A stretch of DNA of 64,000 nt from Cotesia glomerata (lineage: Eukaryota > Arthropoda > Insecta > Hymenoptera > Braconidae). The notes below the pieces were generated by a model. It saw only the letters and a list, made by a program, of their open reading frames with translations. It had not been told where the DNA came from and did not search any database. The stretch lies in contig NC_058158.1 in NCBI RefSeq assembly GCF_020080835.1, forward strand, positions 34,800,305 to 34,864,304, read 5' to 3'. Position numbers and translations under genes: made by a program. Shown here in pieces: positions 33,165 through 45,066 of this stretch (position 1 is its first letter; the number at the start of each line of letters is the position of its first letter).

Positions 33165-36067
33165 TTATCGCTAAATTGAATAGAATTATATAGAGTACCA
33201 GCCGTGAAATATTTATTAATCTTTTTGTCAGTGATCGACTCGACTTCCGATGCTTTTTCGCGATTCTAGGTCGGTGAAATTTATCGATTAAATACGAATA
33301 AGAATATTATAAATAGAAAATAGATTTAAGAATATAAAAAACAGATAAGCGTCAATGACACAGGACATGTTCTGGAGTTATACGCTTGTGGATTGTGAGA
33401 TCAGTTGTGCAGATGAACATACCTTTGAAATGTGAAAAGAGTGAATCCAGAAGCTGGAAACGAAGAAGAAAGAGGGCTGGAGGTCGAGGAGAAAAGGTTT
33501 GGCTGAAAGAGGACAAAATTGAAATTCAATATTCACTGGTTCAAGTCTATTCAATATTGCACAATACGCTCTAAATCAATTGTTGTGCTATTATATATAT
33601 ACTCATGTTTATGGATTATTTTATTTATACTATTTTTTCGACGTAAGTCAATTTCTTATTTCTATTTTGTATTATTTATTGTTGTTATTGGAAGAGCATT
33701 AGCGGAGATAAGGTTCTTAACTTTTTGCTTCTTGCTGCAGTGTATATATATAAATTTTTTTAATTTAAGGAGTGGTTGCAGTTGGAATTTCGGTACATTG
33801 AGAAACATTTACTCGAGAGTTCTGGAGAAAAATAAAGTCGAGAACTCTGATGCGAGTTTTTTTAGTCAGATGTAAGTAACGCTAATCTTCTTTGTAAGAA
33901 TTTAAAAAATGAGTTTTTTCTGACAATTTAAAATTGTGTTTCAAATAAAATTAGACGCTATTTAATAAAAACAGAAAAAAAAATTATCCTTGACACAAGA
34001 AGATTTATTTCTGATAATTATTGGAAAGATATCTTAGTCTGAAGAATTGATAAAAATAGCTTTTATTTAATTTAAATAAAACTTTTTCTACGTTCATTTA
34101 TCGTAATGAAGACAGATATTGACAATCTTTTACCGATTGGTTATCCGTTAATTGATTTTTTTTATTTTTAAAATACAAAGAGAAGCAGAGATTCATTTTA
34201 AGATAAAATTTTAACTCTACAAAAAATTGATAAATAATTTTTATAGTTTAAAAAATTTTTTTTAAATAAATGAAAATCAAATTTAATACTTCAAAATTTT
34301 CATTTAAAATTCATCAATTTATTATTATTATTATTTTATATAATAGCATTTTTTATTTTTATTTTTAAAAATATAAATTTTTTTTTAAAAATGCAGTTGT
34401 AAAAGTTTTGAAGCTTGAAAATTTAAAATAAAAAAAATATCAATAATCTTATCATAAAAAATTTTCAATAGCTTCAAGATATAATTATAATTAAATATTT
34501 AATAATATCTTTATAATTAAATATTAAACACAAAACTATTTAATGAATCATTAATTTAAAAACTGCAATAACCAAGCATTTAAAATTTTTCACCGCTGTT
34601 ATTATAAATAGTTTATTGCTTGGGTTCCGAGTAAGCGGGTGATTAATACAAGTCACATAAAAAATGAAAAGGGAGTCAAACTAAAAACCAAACAGAAAGT
34701 CTTAATAAAAAATAAACCGCGATAAATTTTTCAAGAATGATAAATTAAAAAATTCATATTAAAAAATAATCCAGTAAGAACTTTTTGCCACCTAAAACCG
34801 CCATAAATTAAATTACGCTTTGTATTATCACCTTGAGTTGGATTAACTTTTAAGAAAGTCTTACAACTCACGTGAATATTGTATTTACTCGGCATTGTCT
34901 AAGTACTAGCTCTTGTTGGTTTCCGCCCCCGGTCGGGAGTCCCAGGGGAAGTCTGGTAATGAAAAATTCGCAACACCTGTCCTTCCAGCGCTTTTATTTC
35001 ACGTCCGGACACTGTTGAATAAAATAAGACCGACAGCGCAATAAAGAGCTGAAAAAAGTTAAATAATGAATAAAAAAGAATTTTTGACAGAAAGAAAGAG
35101 TGTAACAGCCGGGACCGGACAAGAAGACATGGAACGAAGAAACGGGCATGGAAATTCCCGTCTTCGGGCTTCATAAATATCTCGGGTCATACATTTTCGA
35201 AAAAAAATGCCAAAACGCAGATAAATTTATCCGAATTTTTTATTTGCGGATACAGTATGGACAATTTACGAGTTTCCGGTCGGTAGGCTGACGCTGATGC
35301 CAAATTTATCCTATCTGAGTATTAGTAAGGTACAAGGTAAGCATACAGTCACCTTTACGTCGAAGAGACCAGAGGGTGAACCAATACAACTAAACATACT
35401 CCAAAATTTACCGTGTTTTCTCTTATCTCTCTCCCACTGGCTGTTGGCCGTGTCCCCTAACAGCTCGGATACGATCGATAAACTATTCTCCGTAATTTAG
35501 TTACAGCAATGTACGCGGAGATAGAGGGAACACCGGGTTCTGGAAGAGGGGCAGGAGGAAGAGTTGGCAGCCAAGCGGGGGCGTTAAGAGCCCAGCGGAG
35601 CCTGATGGTTAGGAGTACGAAAACGGAATTACCGTTAATTGCAATCACAGAGGAGGACACCAAGGTTTCATACTACCTACCATCTCTCTTCATCACACCC
35701 TTCGGTGTAATAATATACATGTAGGTTAGATTGGTTAAGGACCCCTGCCGATACTACACGCTCACCCCCCGCTAAACTCTACTGTTAGGCAGCTTGTTAT
35801 GCATCCTACGATGGTAAAACGCGGAGTTCAAAAATCACCGCTGGAAATGTTCCATCGGAAATTAGAAATAATTGTATCCTTTTTTTGTCGATGGACTAAA
35901 AGGAAATTTGTAAAATTAATTTGGACAATTTTAATTAATTTTAAAGCATTTTTTACTTGGTTATAAGTTAAGAAGGTTGAGGAAAAATTAGGGGTGATTT
36001 TTTGGAGGTAAGAATTGGAAAATTTGATCGAATATCCAAATTTACAAACTTTTTAAATTGATAAAAA
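33165..36067. other. Intergenic with islands at 33360-33870 and 34880-35770
   Basis: Two complex islands separated by AT-rich filler (33880-34860). Frames of 62-118 aa occur on either strand but show only low-complexity Phe/Leu or Arg/Lys composition and no splice-bounded structure. No gene is supported. Confidence 0.35.
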
Positions 36068-36990
36068 CTAGCAACCTTGTAGTCACTATGTGACTGCCGT
36101 GACTTGTCAACTATAGATAAATAAAATTTTGCTTTATTAAATAATTAATTTTGTTAAATTGCACTGTACTTTTTCAACTACTGACGTTTTTAAAAATACA
36201 AGCTTATTCCGATGTTACACTTATCAAGAGCTTTTATTTGAGTACCCACATGCATTTTCATATATTTTTCATATATACATATATATAATATACACAAATA
36301 TATGAAAAAATGATGGGGGTACTCAAATGAAAGGTCTCGATGAGTGTAACATCGAGATGAGCTTATATCTTCAAAAATATCATTAGTTGACAAGATAGCA
36401 AAGTCAGTTCTTAATTATTGACATTTTTTAAGATATAAGCTCATCCCGATAATACACTCATTAAGAGCTTTTATTTGAGTACCCACATGCATTTTGATAT
36501 ATTTTTCATATATTCATATATATATAAATATATAAAATATATGAAAAATTGATGTGGGTACTTAAATAAAAGATCTTGATGAGTATAATGTTGAGATGAG
36601 CTTATATTTTCAAAAATATCATTAATTGACAAGATAGCAGTCAGTTCTAAATTATTGACATTTTTTAAGATATAAGCTCATCCCGATGTTACACTTATCA
36701 AGAGCTTTCATTTGAGTACCCACATGAATTTTGATATAATTTTCATATATACATATATATAATATATAAATATATGAAAAAATGATGTGGATACTTAAAT
36801 CAAAGGCCTTGATGAGTGTAACATTGGGATGAGCTTATATCTGTAAAAATGTCAATAGTTCACAAGATACAAGGTCATTTCTTAATTATGTATCTATAGA
36901 TGGAGTGACACTAAATTTCACTAAAAAATCCAATTTTATCATATGATTATCCTGAACACAAAATTTATCTAATTCTCTTAATAATATAGA
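36068..36990 (-). mobile_element. Non-autonomous Helitron, copy 5
   Basis: CTAGCAACCTTGTAGTCACT (36068-36087) begins the hairpin end, preceded by A. The far end TCTTAATAATATAGA (36976-36990) is followed by T. About three palindromic modules lie between, with short ATATAT centres. No coding sequence. Confidence 0.8.
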
Positions 36991-38908
36991 TTATTCTTTA
37001 ATTTATGAGTCTACAAAATAAAAAATAATGTAGTAAAAATGTTCAATTTACTGTGCCCTAAATGGTCTGCAGGGGCAACATTTCAAAATTTTTTTTCTGT
37101 AAAAAAAACGATCTAAGCCAGGATTCGAGCACTGATCTGAGTCCAATCAAAAGTGGAAACTTATCGTTCCTAAACCCAGTTTCCTACAAATGAACCTCAT
37201 TAAGGCGAAATAAGAACCTTTAAAGTCCCCCTAACTCCCTACTAAGTAAAAAAAACTCGATTATTCAAACTTTTTAACTTTCCCCTCTGGCTTTAGCTTA
37301 TCGAGGTTCTTATGTAAAAATTCACCAATCAAAAGAACACAATTGTATTTTCTTAAAACAAAAAGAAACTTTTTAAATAAAATTTTGTTAGCCTTTAATT
37401 TTTCTAACGAGCGAAAAAAAATTATTCTTCAAGGATTTCCTGCTAATCCATTTAATTTACCGAATAAAATTTATTTTAATTCATCAATTTCTTTATAAAA
37501 AAATATCAAAAAAATTATTTTTCCTCTATTATAGTCAAAAATAATTTTAATACGAAAAAATATATTTTTTCTACCTCAATAAAATATTCTCAATACAAAT
37601 AATTTTATTTTTATCAGCGCGGAAGACTTTAAAAAGAACGTAAGACATTTTATATAAATTCTAGCAAAGTCCATCGAATATATACCGTCTGGATTTCTGG
37701 AGAGTGAAAAGGCAGAGGTAGAAAAGAGCATATAGAAAATTTAACGGTTGCCAGAACGACCTGGCCGAGTCAAGGATGTCTAAGGCAGAACCGGAAGAGC
37801 AGCACATTGGCCCCGGAAGCCAAAAGTTCGGCATCGTTGGACCTCAATGTTCGGGTGCATTGCCAGATGTGCCTGGAGCCCCTTTGAAATGGATGGATAT
37901 AATATTCCTCTGACCATTACCGGGATAATTAATACCTTTTGTAATACTCTTTGTTTACGATAATAATTACGAATTACGATAACGGCACACTAGTATCAAG
38001 TATCTTGATCAAGATACTATACCTTCCACTTCTATCGGCGGAAAGTTTGTTCTGGTTGGAGTTTTGACTCTGCTTCTGGAGTATATTGAATTTGGCATGC
38101 CCGCCAAATATTCACAGTCTGCTGGAGTCTATTTGATCGCTGGGAGCTCGAGGATAATCTATTTGATTGAGTGCAGAACGGAGTTAGAGAATAGTCGCTG
38201 CTGGGAATAGTTAGTAGCTTCGGTAATCAGGAGTCCAAGTGACAGAGACACCCATATAATACTGCGGTATGGCTTCTGTATGCTCTATTGTACGGCCCGG
38301 TTCGGTATATCATACTTATGCGATCATGTTATGCCAATGTGTATCAACGGGTGATTATTTAAGCGACGATAAGCTGCCCATCATATCCCTGTTTATCATT
38401 CAAGGTCAACGATCATGACGTCAGAGATTCGGATTTAGATTGAGGATCGAGGTAGATGCACCTAACCCGGAGCTCGCTTATTATACCAGTCGGAGTTCCT
38501 TCTACCGAGGCTGTACCTTCTCACGTACTGAGTTATTATAGAAAGTAGTAGCGAAGAAAGTCAACATACGGAATTACCGTTGGGTTTTTGAGGTCGGATA
38601 CTTGTTTGTTTTTTTTTCCCTGAGATTCCCGACGTCATTGCCGGCGTCATCTCTCTTAATATGTTTTCTACATATTTTAGTTTTCGCGGAAGTAATAATT
38701 ATGTTATACTCATATATTAATGACTAATAATTGAGGATAAATTTTAATGAATGAAAAATGACTTGGTTTAAATTTTACAGAAAAAAATATTTCTATTAAG
38801 AATTTATGTTCTTGATATTGGAAATAATTATAAATTTACAAGACTGTATTTTTTGGTCTAAAAATTGGTCAATTTTTTTAGATAATTGTTCTTTAATTTG
38901 ATTGAAGT

Positions 38909-38943
<35 letters not shown>

Positions 38944-39124
38944 ATAATATAAATGAATATTGAGTTATTTGAGTAAAAAAATTAATAAACTAAATTGTTC
39001 ATTTTAATAAATTTTTGAATCAAGAAAAATCAAATTTTTTTTTTCTCAGAGTAGATTGAACTTTAGAAAATAATAATTGTAATTTTTTGTACTACTTATA
39101 TCAACAATGTAATGTATAGTTTTT
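36991..39124. other. Intergenic with island at 37670-38650
   Basis: Near 37090-37140 the minus strand has a B-box-like GCTCGAATCC followed by T8, a weak pol III hint only. The 1-kb island (37670-38650) is the most GC-rich part of the left region. Its best frame is about 45 aa from ATG 37777 (MSKAEPEEQHIGPG...), with no known family and no splice context. A poly-T run lies at 38908-38940. No gene is supported. Confidence 0.35.
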
Positions 39125-39477
39125 AGGGTGTGTCAAAATTTAATCTCCAAAAGCAATCTTTTAAAATTGGAATTTTAAGTTCCGCTTTTAACAAGAACTG
39201 TGTTTGGTCATTTCCTGAGATATTTTAGTGTGTCAAGATTTATTTGATATTCACAGAATTTTTTAATAGGAGCTTCGTTTGGCCAAATTTTGAAATTTTG
39301 AAATTTCAGCAAAAATGCTTAAAAAAAGCTCCTGTTAAACAATTCTGTGAATATCAAATAAATTGTGACACACTAAAATATCTCAGGAAATGCCCAAACA
39401 CAGCTCTTATTAAAAGCGGAATTCAAAATCCCAATTTTGAAAGGTTGCTTTTGGAGATTGAATTTTGACGTACCTTA
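39125..39477. mobile_element. 353-bp palindromic MITE (AGGGTGTGTCAAAATT ends)
   Basis: Arms of about 165 bp: TGTGTCAAAATTTAATCTCC, CCAAAAGCAA, CATTTCCTGAGATATTTTAG and TTTGATATTCACAGAATT, each matched by its complement on the other side of a centre near 39300. TTA/TAA-type flanks. The 74-aa frame 39244-39468 lies in it and is not a gene. Arms differ at several positions. Confidence 0.75.
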
Positions 39478-42084
39478 ATAATTTCATATATTTTTTTTTT
39501 ATCAAATTCTATCAAAATTTTCTTTAAAATAAATGAAAATTTTTAAATAATAAAAATTTTGCCAAAAATAAAAGAAAATTTTTAAATTCAGCATATTTTC
39601 AGCTTTAAATTAAAATAATTTTGAAAAAGTAAATTTATTGAAAAATTATAACAGATATTTTTGTAGAACGCTCAATTTTCTATAAAAATATGCATCATGC
39701 TAGCTAATAAGCTGCTTGTAGAACAAAATATAAAATTCCAAAGTTTAAAAAAATATTTTTTCATGTTATTAAAATAAAAAATGGACAATTTCAATTTGCG
39801 ACTTCTAAATATTAATTTTAAGGACTTAAATTTTGACCGAACCTTCATTTTGGCATTTTTTGATAAAACTTTAAGATTATTTGTAAAAAAAAAAATTATT
39901 TTATACGATTATTTTTTTTTTAAAGAAAATTTCTCCATCTCAAAAGTTCCATTAAATTTAACTATTATTTGTTGATTTATCACAATGGAAAATCAGCGAA
40001 GCAAAGTATCAACGTGTTATTTTAAGCTTCAAATTTATAGAAATTTAAATTTCAAAAGTTTAAATCGATCGGTTCCAATTACCAAACTTCATTTAGTATT
40101 AGACACGATCCAGTGAATAACATTAAAAACGTATTACAGTTTCTGATAATTGATAAAGAGTTTTTAAAACTTTTCAGACGATAAAATATTTTTTAAGAGA
40201 CCCTTCTTAAGAAGCCATAAATGCAATTTACCGAGGTATCTATTTTTGTCACGATAAATATTACATTCAGCCAGAAGGGAAACTTCTGAAGCATAATTTA
40301 TTTACTTTGCCTATGTAGTATAAAGATAAAGTAACCAAAGTCTCAGGAATCAGTACATAGACAGACTCTGAAAAAGCTATGCACATCCAAGTTTTTATAC
40401 TTCAGTCTACAAGTACTATAGTATAACTACAAAACTGATTCCGTATATTTATCCAAATAATTTCATTATCACAAAGTTACACAGTTTAACAATTCGTCTA
40501 AATCTTTGTATTAATTTTGCGAATTCAAATTTCAACTCCTCGGTTTAAATAAAACGTTGATTCAGCTTTATACAATAGTTAAAATTTTTCTCCGTATAAA
40601 TTCAATCTAAAAAAATGTTATTTATTTCAGTCTTTTCACTTTGAAATCTAGGTATAACACTTCTTTGTCCAGGAGGGTCAAATTCTCTCTACCCCGGAAA
40701 AAACTAAGACAGATACTTTTTTGAGTCCTTTGATCCTCGGAGATCACCCCGAAATCTGGTTTATCTTTGACGTATGCCACTCTCAGAATTCACAATTCCA
40801 GCAATAACTTCTCCTGTGACATCTCCGCATTTAGCAAATAGTTTACGATTTTTTTTCTCTACAATCTTAATCTAAAAGTGACAAATAAAATAGCTTTTTT
40901 TGTGAAAATTACGTTAGACGGCATCTAAAAATTTGTATAATTTTTTTTTGTGGAAAAAATGATCAAAAGAAAAATTTCATTTGTAAAAAAACTTAAAAAT
41001 CTTTGTTAAATTTTTAAAAAACATTTTTTAGTTTATAATTCAATAAATAAAAAAAAAACATAAAAAACGTCAGCTAAGTTTTGTATTAATTTTTGTTTTA
41101 CATAATACACAAATCAGCTGACATTTAAATTGTTTATTTTTATCTCTATTTAAAAATAATTATAAAAATTAATATTTTTAAAAAACTTGCACTTTTAATT
41201 TAAAAAAATTTTTAAATGTAAAATTTTTTAATCAAAATTTCTAAATGTGAAATTTTTTAATCAAAATTTCTAAATATGAAATTTTTTAATCAAAATTTCT
41301 AAATATAAAATTTTTTAATTAAAATTTCAAAAATTGATAGATGTTTGTTAAGTTCAATATTATTTTTCAGCCAAATTAAATTTTAATTAGCCTTAAAAAT
41401 GAATGAAAATTAATTTAAGAGATATTTGATAATTAAAAAAAATTTTTTTTTAAATAAATTATGGCTAAAAAAATTAGAAAAAAAAAATTGCATGCAGAAA
41501 TTTTAAAAAGTTAAAAGTGCAGTTTTTAAAAATAATTTTTTTTTTTAATTTGTTAGTTAAAAAAAAATTAAAAAATAGTCAATCGACACCTAATTTTAAT
41601 GTCATTAAAAATAAATAATAACAATAAATTCATGACGTTCAAGTTAGCTGTCACTCGACAATTTTTTAATTTTATTTAACAAAAAGATTTGTTGAAAAAA
41701 TTATTTTTGAAAAATTTTTTATTTTTTTTAATTTCTAGATGTCAATTTTTTTTCTTTTTTTTTTTTTTGCTATAATTGGTTTGTTATAAAATTTTTAAAA
41801 TTATTAAATATGAGCTACGTTAATTTTCATATAAATTCTCATTACTTTTGAAAACACGCACTAATTAAAGTTTCAAATAAAAATCCCAGAGAGCGCCAGC
41901 TTACGCGAGAGACTAAAAACTAAAAATGCGCACGCACCACTGATGTGTTCCTCCACGTATGACAGACTGACCTAGCCTAAAATACAAGTACAAGTGTAGC
42001 AGACAAAAATACGGCATTTAGAAAATTAAAAACTAACTTTAAAAATTAATAAGTTTCCATAAATTTAAATTAAAACAATTGAAA
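39478..42084. other. Intergenic upstream of Sec13
   Basis: AT-rich. Contains one unit of the GTTAGCCGAC-type repeat (about 40908-41125), a 30-31-bp tandem repeat (41215-41330), and further AT-rich units related to the WDR92 intron repeats (41370-41640). The last 200 bases (about 41880-42084), more complex, presumably hold the Sec13 promoter and 5' untranslated region. No TATA box stands out. Confidence 0.4.
41215..41330. repeat. 30-bp tandem repeat, about 4 copies
   Basis: Unit AAATTTTTTAATCAAAATTT plus CTAAATATGA, repeated four times with one or two changes per copy. Confidence 0.75.
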
Positions 42085-44858
42085 ATGGTTTCCGTACTAA
42101 ACACAGTGGATACCGGGCACGAGGACATGATCCACGACGCCGAGATGGATTATTACGGTCTGAGGTTAGCGACGTGTTCTAGTGACAACTCAGTTAAGGT
42201 ATTTGATCTGAAAAACGGATCGCAGAGCCTGATCGCCGACCTGAAGGGCCACGATGGCCCAGTTTGGCAAGTCGCTTGGGCTCATCCTAAATTTGGAAAC
42301 ATTCTTGCATCCTGCAGCTATGACAGGTAACCATAGTTTGATAACAAGCATCAAAACAGCTTGTAGCTTTACGATACCGAAATTGAGAGACATCTGATAG
42401 TTTTTAGAATTTTTTTTTATCTATTTAATATCAAGAAAAATTTATTTTAAAAAATTCCACCCTTATAAGCTCTAAAAAAATATAAATACAATTTTTTTTA
42501 AATAATTTTCTAATTTTAGTTTAATTTTTAAAAAATTCCACTCATAGAAACTCAAAAAAAATATAAATGCAATATTTTAAATTTAGTTTAATTTAAAAAA
42601 AAAAATTCTAGCTTTACTTAGAAGCTCTAAAAAAAATATAAATCCAATTTTTTAAAAATAATTCTCTAAATTTAGTTTAATTTAAAAAAAAATTCCACCT
42701 TTAGAAACTCTAAAAAAATATAAATACAATTTTTTAAAAATAATTTTTTAAATTTAGTTTAATTTTTAAAATATTCCACCTTTAGAAGCTCTAAAAAAAA
42801 TATAAATGTAATTTTTTAAAAATAATAATGATATTAAATTTGTCACTTGACAATTTTTTAATTTTTTTTAACAAATAAATTTATTCCAAAAAATTATTAA
42901 AAAAAAATTGCATTTTTAGTTTATTAAAATTCTCAAATGTCAATTTTTTTATAATTTTTTTTTGTCACAATTTATTTGTTACAAAAATTCTCAAAATTAT
43001 CGACTAGCTGCTAAATTAATTTTCATAAAATAATTTTCTAAATTTACTTTAATTTAAAAAAAAAATTCCACCTTTGGAAGCTCTAAAAAAATCTAAATGC
43101 AATTTTTAAAAAATAATTTTATAACACTATTTTAATTTAAAAAAAATTAAGTGTAAAATAATTCCAGTATCGTTCTAAATTCACATCTAATTATTTATAT
43201 CGATTAATTTCCAGGAAAGTAATGATATGGAAAGAGCTGGGAGAATGGAAAAAAATCTACGAGCACACAAGCCACGATTCCTCAGTGAACTCCGTAGCGT
43301 GGGCCCCCCATGAGTTCGGTTTGATTTTGGCATGCGGAAGTTCTGACGGTTCAATTTCAATACTTACCAACAACGGAGACAGCTGGAGCACCCAGAAGAT
43401 ACCAAACGCCCACACAATCGGCTGCAACGCAGTCAGCTGGTGCCCAGTAATCGACCCGACATTCGACGCAGCTTCTCACCAGAGAACAGGCACCGTAAAG
43501 CGCCTCGCTACCGGCGGGTGCGATAACTTAGTAAAGATCTGGAGAGAAGAAGGTGATCGTTGGGTTGAGGAAAATAAATTGGAAGCTCACAGTGACTGGG
43601 TAAGTGATAGGGGTTACGTGCGTTAATATCTCCGGACAAAATATCACTGCAATCAAATATTAAGGTAGTTGTTGCGTGATAAGCATTTCAACAGAAAATT
43701 ATGAAATTTTTTTTATTGAAAGATAAATATATTAATAAGTCACTACCAAAATTTCAGATCAATTGACCGCACCGTTTTTGAGTAATTAATTTTCGAAATC
43801 GCATCTTTTACACGTAGAGGTATAGAGAGATGGTAAAGTTAGTATGAAATTATTTGGCCCACTCGAGTGGTACGCAAGATTTCATACTAACTTTATCATC
43901 TCTCTATACCTTTACGTGTGAAAGATACGATTTCGAAAATTAATTACTCAAAAACGGTGCGGTCAATTGATCTGAAATTTTGGTAGTGACTTATTAATAT
44001 ATTTATCTTTCAATAAAAAAAATTTCATAATTTTCTATTGAAATGCTTATCACGCAACAACTAACTTAATAAACGAAATATCATGAGAATTATTTATGAA
44101 ACGATCGATATCGAACTAACTTTTTTGTGTAGTAAACAATTCAAAATTTGTCTGTATTAATTAAGCTGTAAATATTTGAAGAAATTTTTTTATAAGAAAA
44201 TAATACCGATAATTAATAAATAAATTTTGACATTAAGAAATGAAGCTTTTAAGAAAATACTGTACCAGAAATTATTTCTGAGAAATTTTGTCGCGAGAAA
44301 TTTTTTCATGTTAAAAAAGAAACGGTTACCATAAGCTTGTTACCGTGTTGTGCCCTTTAATTATAGATTTTTTGTGTTTATATAAAAATAGGCAACATAT
44401 CTAGTGTCGAGGATATTTTGTCTGGAAATATTTCGTCGCGGAGATATTTTGTCTCGGGGATATTAACGCGTGTCACCAATGATAGGTACCTTTTGGAGTC
44501 TTGGATCTTGTTTAATTAATTAATTCTTCTTTATCTATTTTAAATTCAGGTTCGTGACGTCGCGTGGGCTCCAGCAGTCGGTCCACCACGCGCTGCATTA
44601 GCTTCTTGCTCGCAGGACAGACGCGTGGTAGTGTGGACATCTTCAGACTACGCCAGCTGGAAGCCCAACGTGTTGAATGTCTTCGACGACGTTATTTGGA
44701 ACGTCAGCTGGTCGCTGACCGGCGGAATCCTTGCTGTCAGCGGTGGAGACAACAAAGTCTCGCTCTGGAGAGAAAACTCTGAAGGACAGTGGTCTTGTAT
44801 TTCGGAGCTTAACAAAGGCCAGGGTAACCTTAACAACGCAGACCAACGGGTTCTCTAG
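42085..44858 (+). CDS. Sec13: Sec13, WD40 coat protein of COPII and the nuclear pore
   Basis: Exons 42085-42326, 43215-43599, 44550-44858; phases join exactly (split AG|G codon, then phase 0). The product is 311 aa, close to other Sec13 proteins. Sec13 forms, with Sec31, the outer COPII cage that buds vesicles from the ER, and with Nup145C/Nup96 part of the Y-complex of nuclear pores. It starts MVSVLNTVDTGHEDMIHDAE, the family's conserved opening, and carries the six-bladed WD series: ATCSSDNSVKVFD, LASCSYDRKVMIWKE, LACGSSDGSISIL, LATGGCDNLVKIWR, LASCSQDRRVVVW, LAVSGGDNKVSLWRE. ATG 42085 is chosen because it starts the conserved N-terminus. An AATAAA lies at 44886, 28 bases after the stop. 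Both introns are colonised by repeats (arrays in intron 1, nested palindromes in intron 2). The next gene, Ski2, converges from the other side. Confidence 0.95.
42430..43140. repeat. Degenerate tandem array in Sec13 intron 1
   Basis: At least six copies of an AT-rich unit (about 80 bp) carrying TTCCACCTTTAGAAGCTCTA and then AAAAAATATAAATGCAATTT, at roughly 42455, 42535, 42605, 42690, 42773 and 43065. A stretch resembling the WDR92 intron repeat (TCACTTGACAATTTTTTAAT) separates the last two. It fills nearly all of the intron. Confidence 0.7.
43612..44479. mobile_element. TIR element in Sec13 intron 2 (GGTKACRYGCGTTAATATC ends)
   Basis: Left end GGTTACGTGCGTTAATATCT; the reverse complement of the right end is GGTGACACGCGTTAATATCC. 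GACAAAATATC words follow inside both ends. A TGATAGG repeat flanks it (43605-43611 and 44480-44486), a plausible 7-8-bp target duplication (hAT-like or similar; inference). It starts only a few bases after the GTAAG of the splice donor. A second, TTAA-flanked element sits inside it. Confidence 0.65.
43664..44065. mobile_element. 402-bp palindromic element with TTAA flanks (piggyBac-type MITE)
   Basis: TTAA at 43660-43663 and at 44066-44069 flank inverted arms of about 190 bp. Left arm: GTAGTTGTTGCGTGATAAGC, TCACTACCAAAATTTCAGAT, AATTGACCGCACCGTTTTTG, then GTATAGAGAGATG; the right arm repeats these complemented, with very few mismatches. TTAA duplication is the hallmark of piggyBac-superfamily insertion; no transposase is present. 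The centre is TTTGGCCCACTCGAGTGG. Confidence 0.75.
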
Positions 44859-45066
44859 TTCTCACATACTAACCTACAATATATCAATAAAAATGTATAA
44901 TAATTAATAATTACCTTTTAATAATTATTTTTGTTTTGATAAATGTACGCTGTAAGTTTAGAGAATAGATTCTGGTTTTTATTATTGTACACAATCGATA
45001 GAAAATTTATTTGTATATCACGTACAGCTTCGGTAACTTTTATTGTTTAATTTAAAAGTTTCTTCT
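44859..45066. terminator. Convergent 3' ends of Sec13 and Ski2
   Basis: Only 208 bases separate the two stop codons. It holds AATAAA for Sec13 (44886-44891, plus) and AATAAA for Ski2 (45043-45038, minus), so the transcripts probably end within or overlap across this gap. Confidence 0.6.

Noticed and set aside
37090..37180. Pol III transcript on the minus strand (B-box-like GCTCGAATCC followed by T8)
   Set aside because: T-arm stem does not pair well and no convincing A box is found at the right distance.
37777..37914. 45-aa frame MSKAEPEEQHIGPG... in the GC-rich island
   Set aside because: No family resemblance, no splice-bounded extension and a stop shortly upstream in frame.
43600..44549. 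Sec13 intron 2 as an introner-created intron
   Set aside because: About 60 bases of intron remain outside the element and the acceptor is not in the duplication, so simple insertion into an existing intron is more economical.
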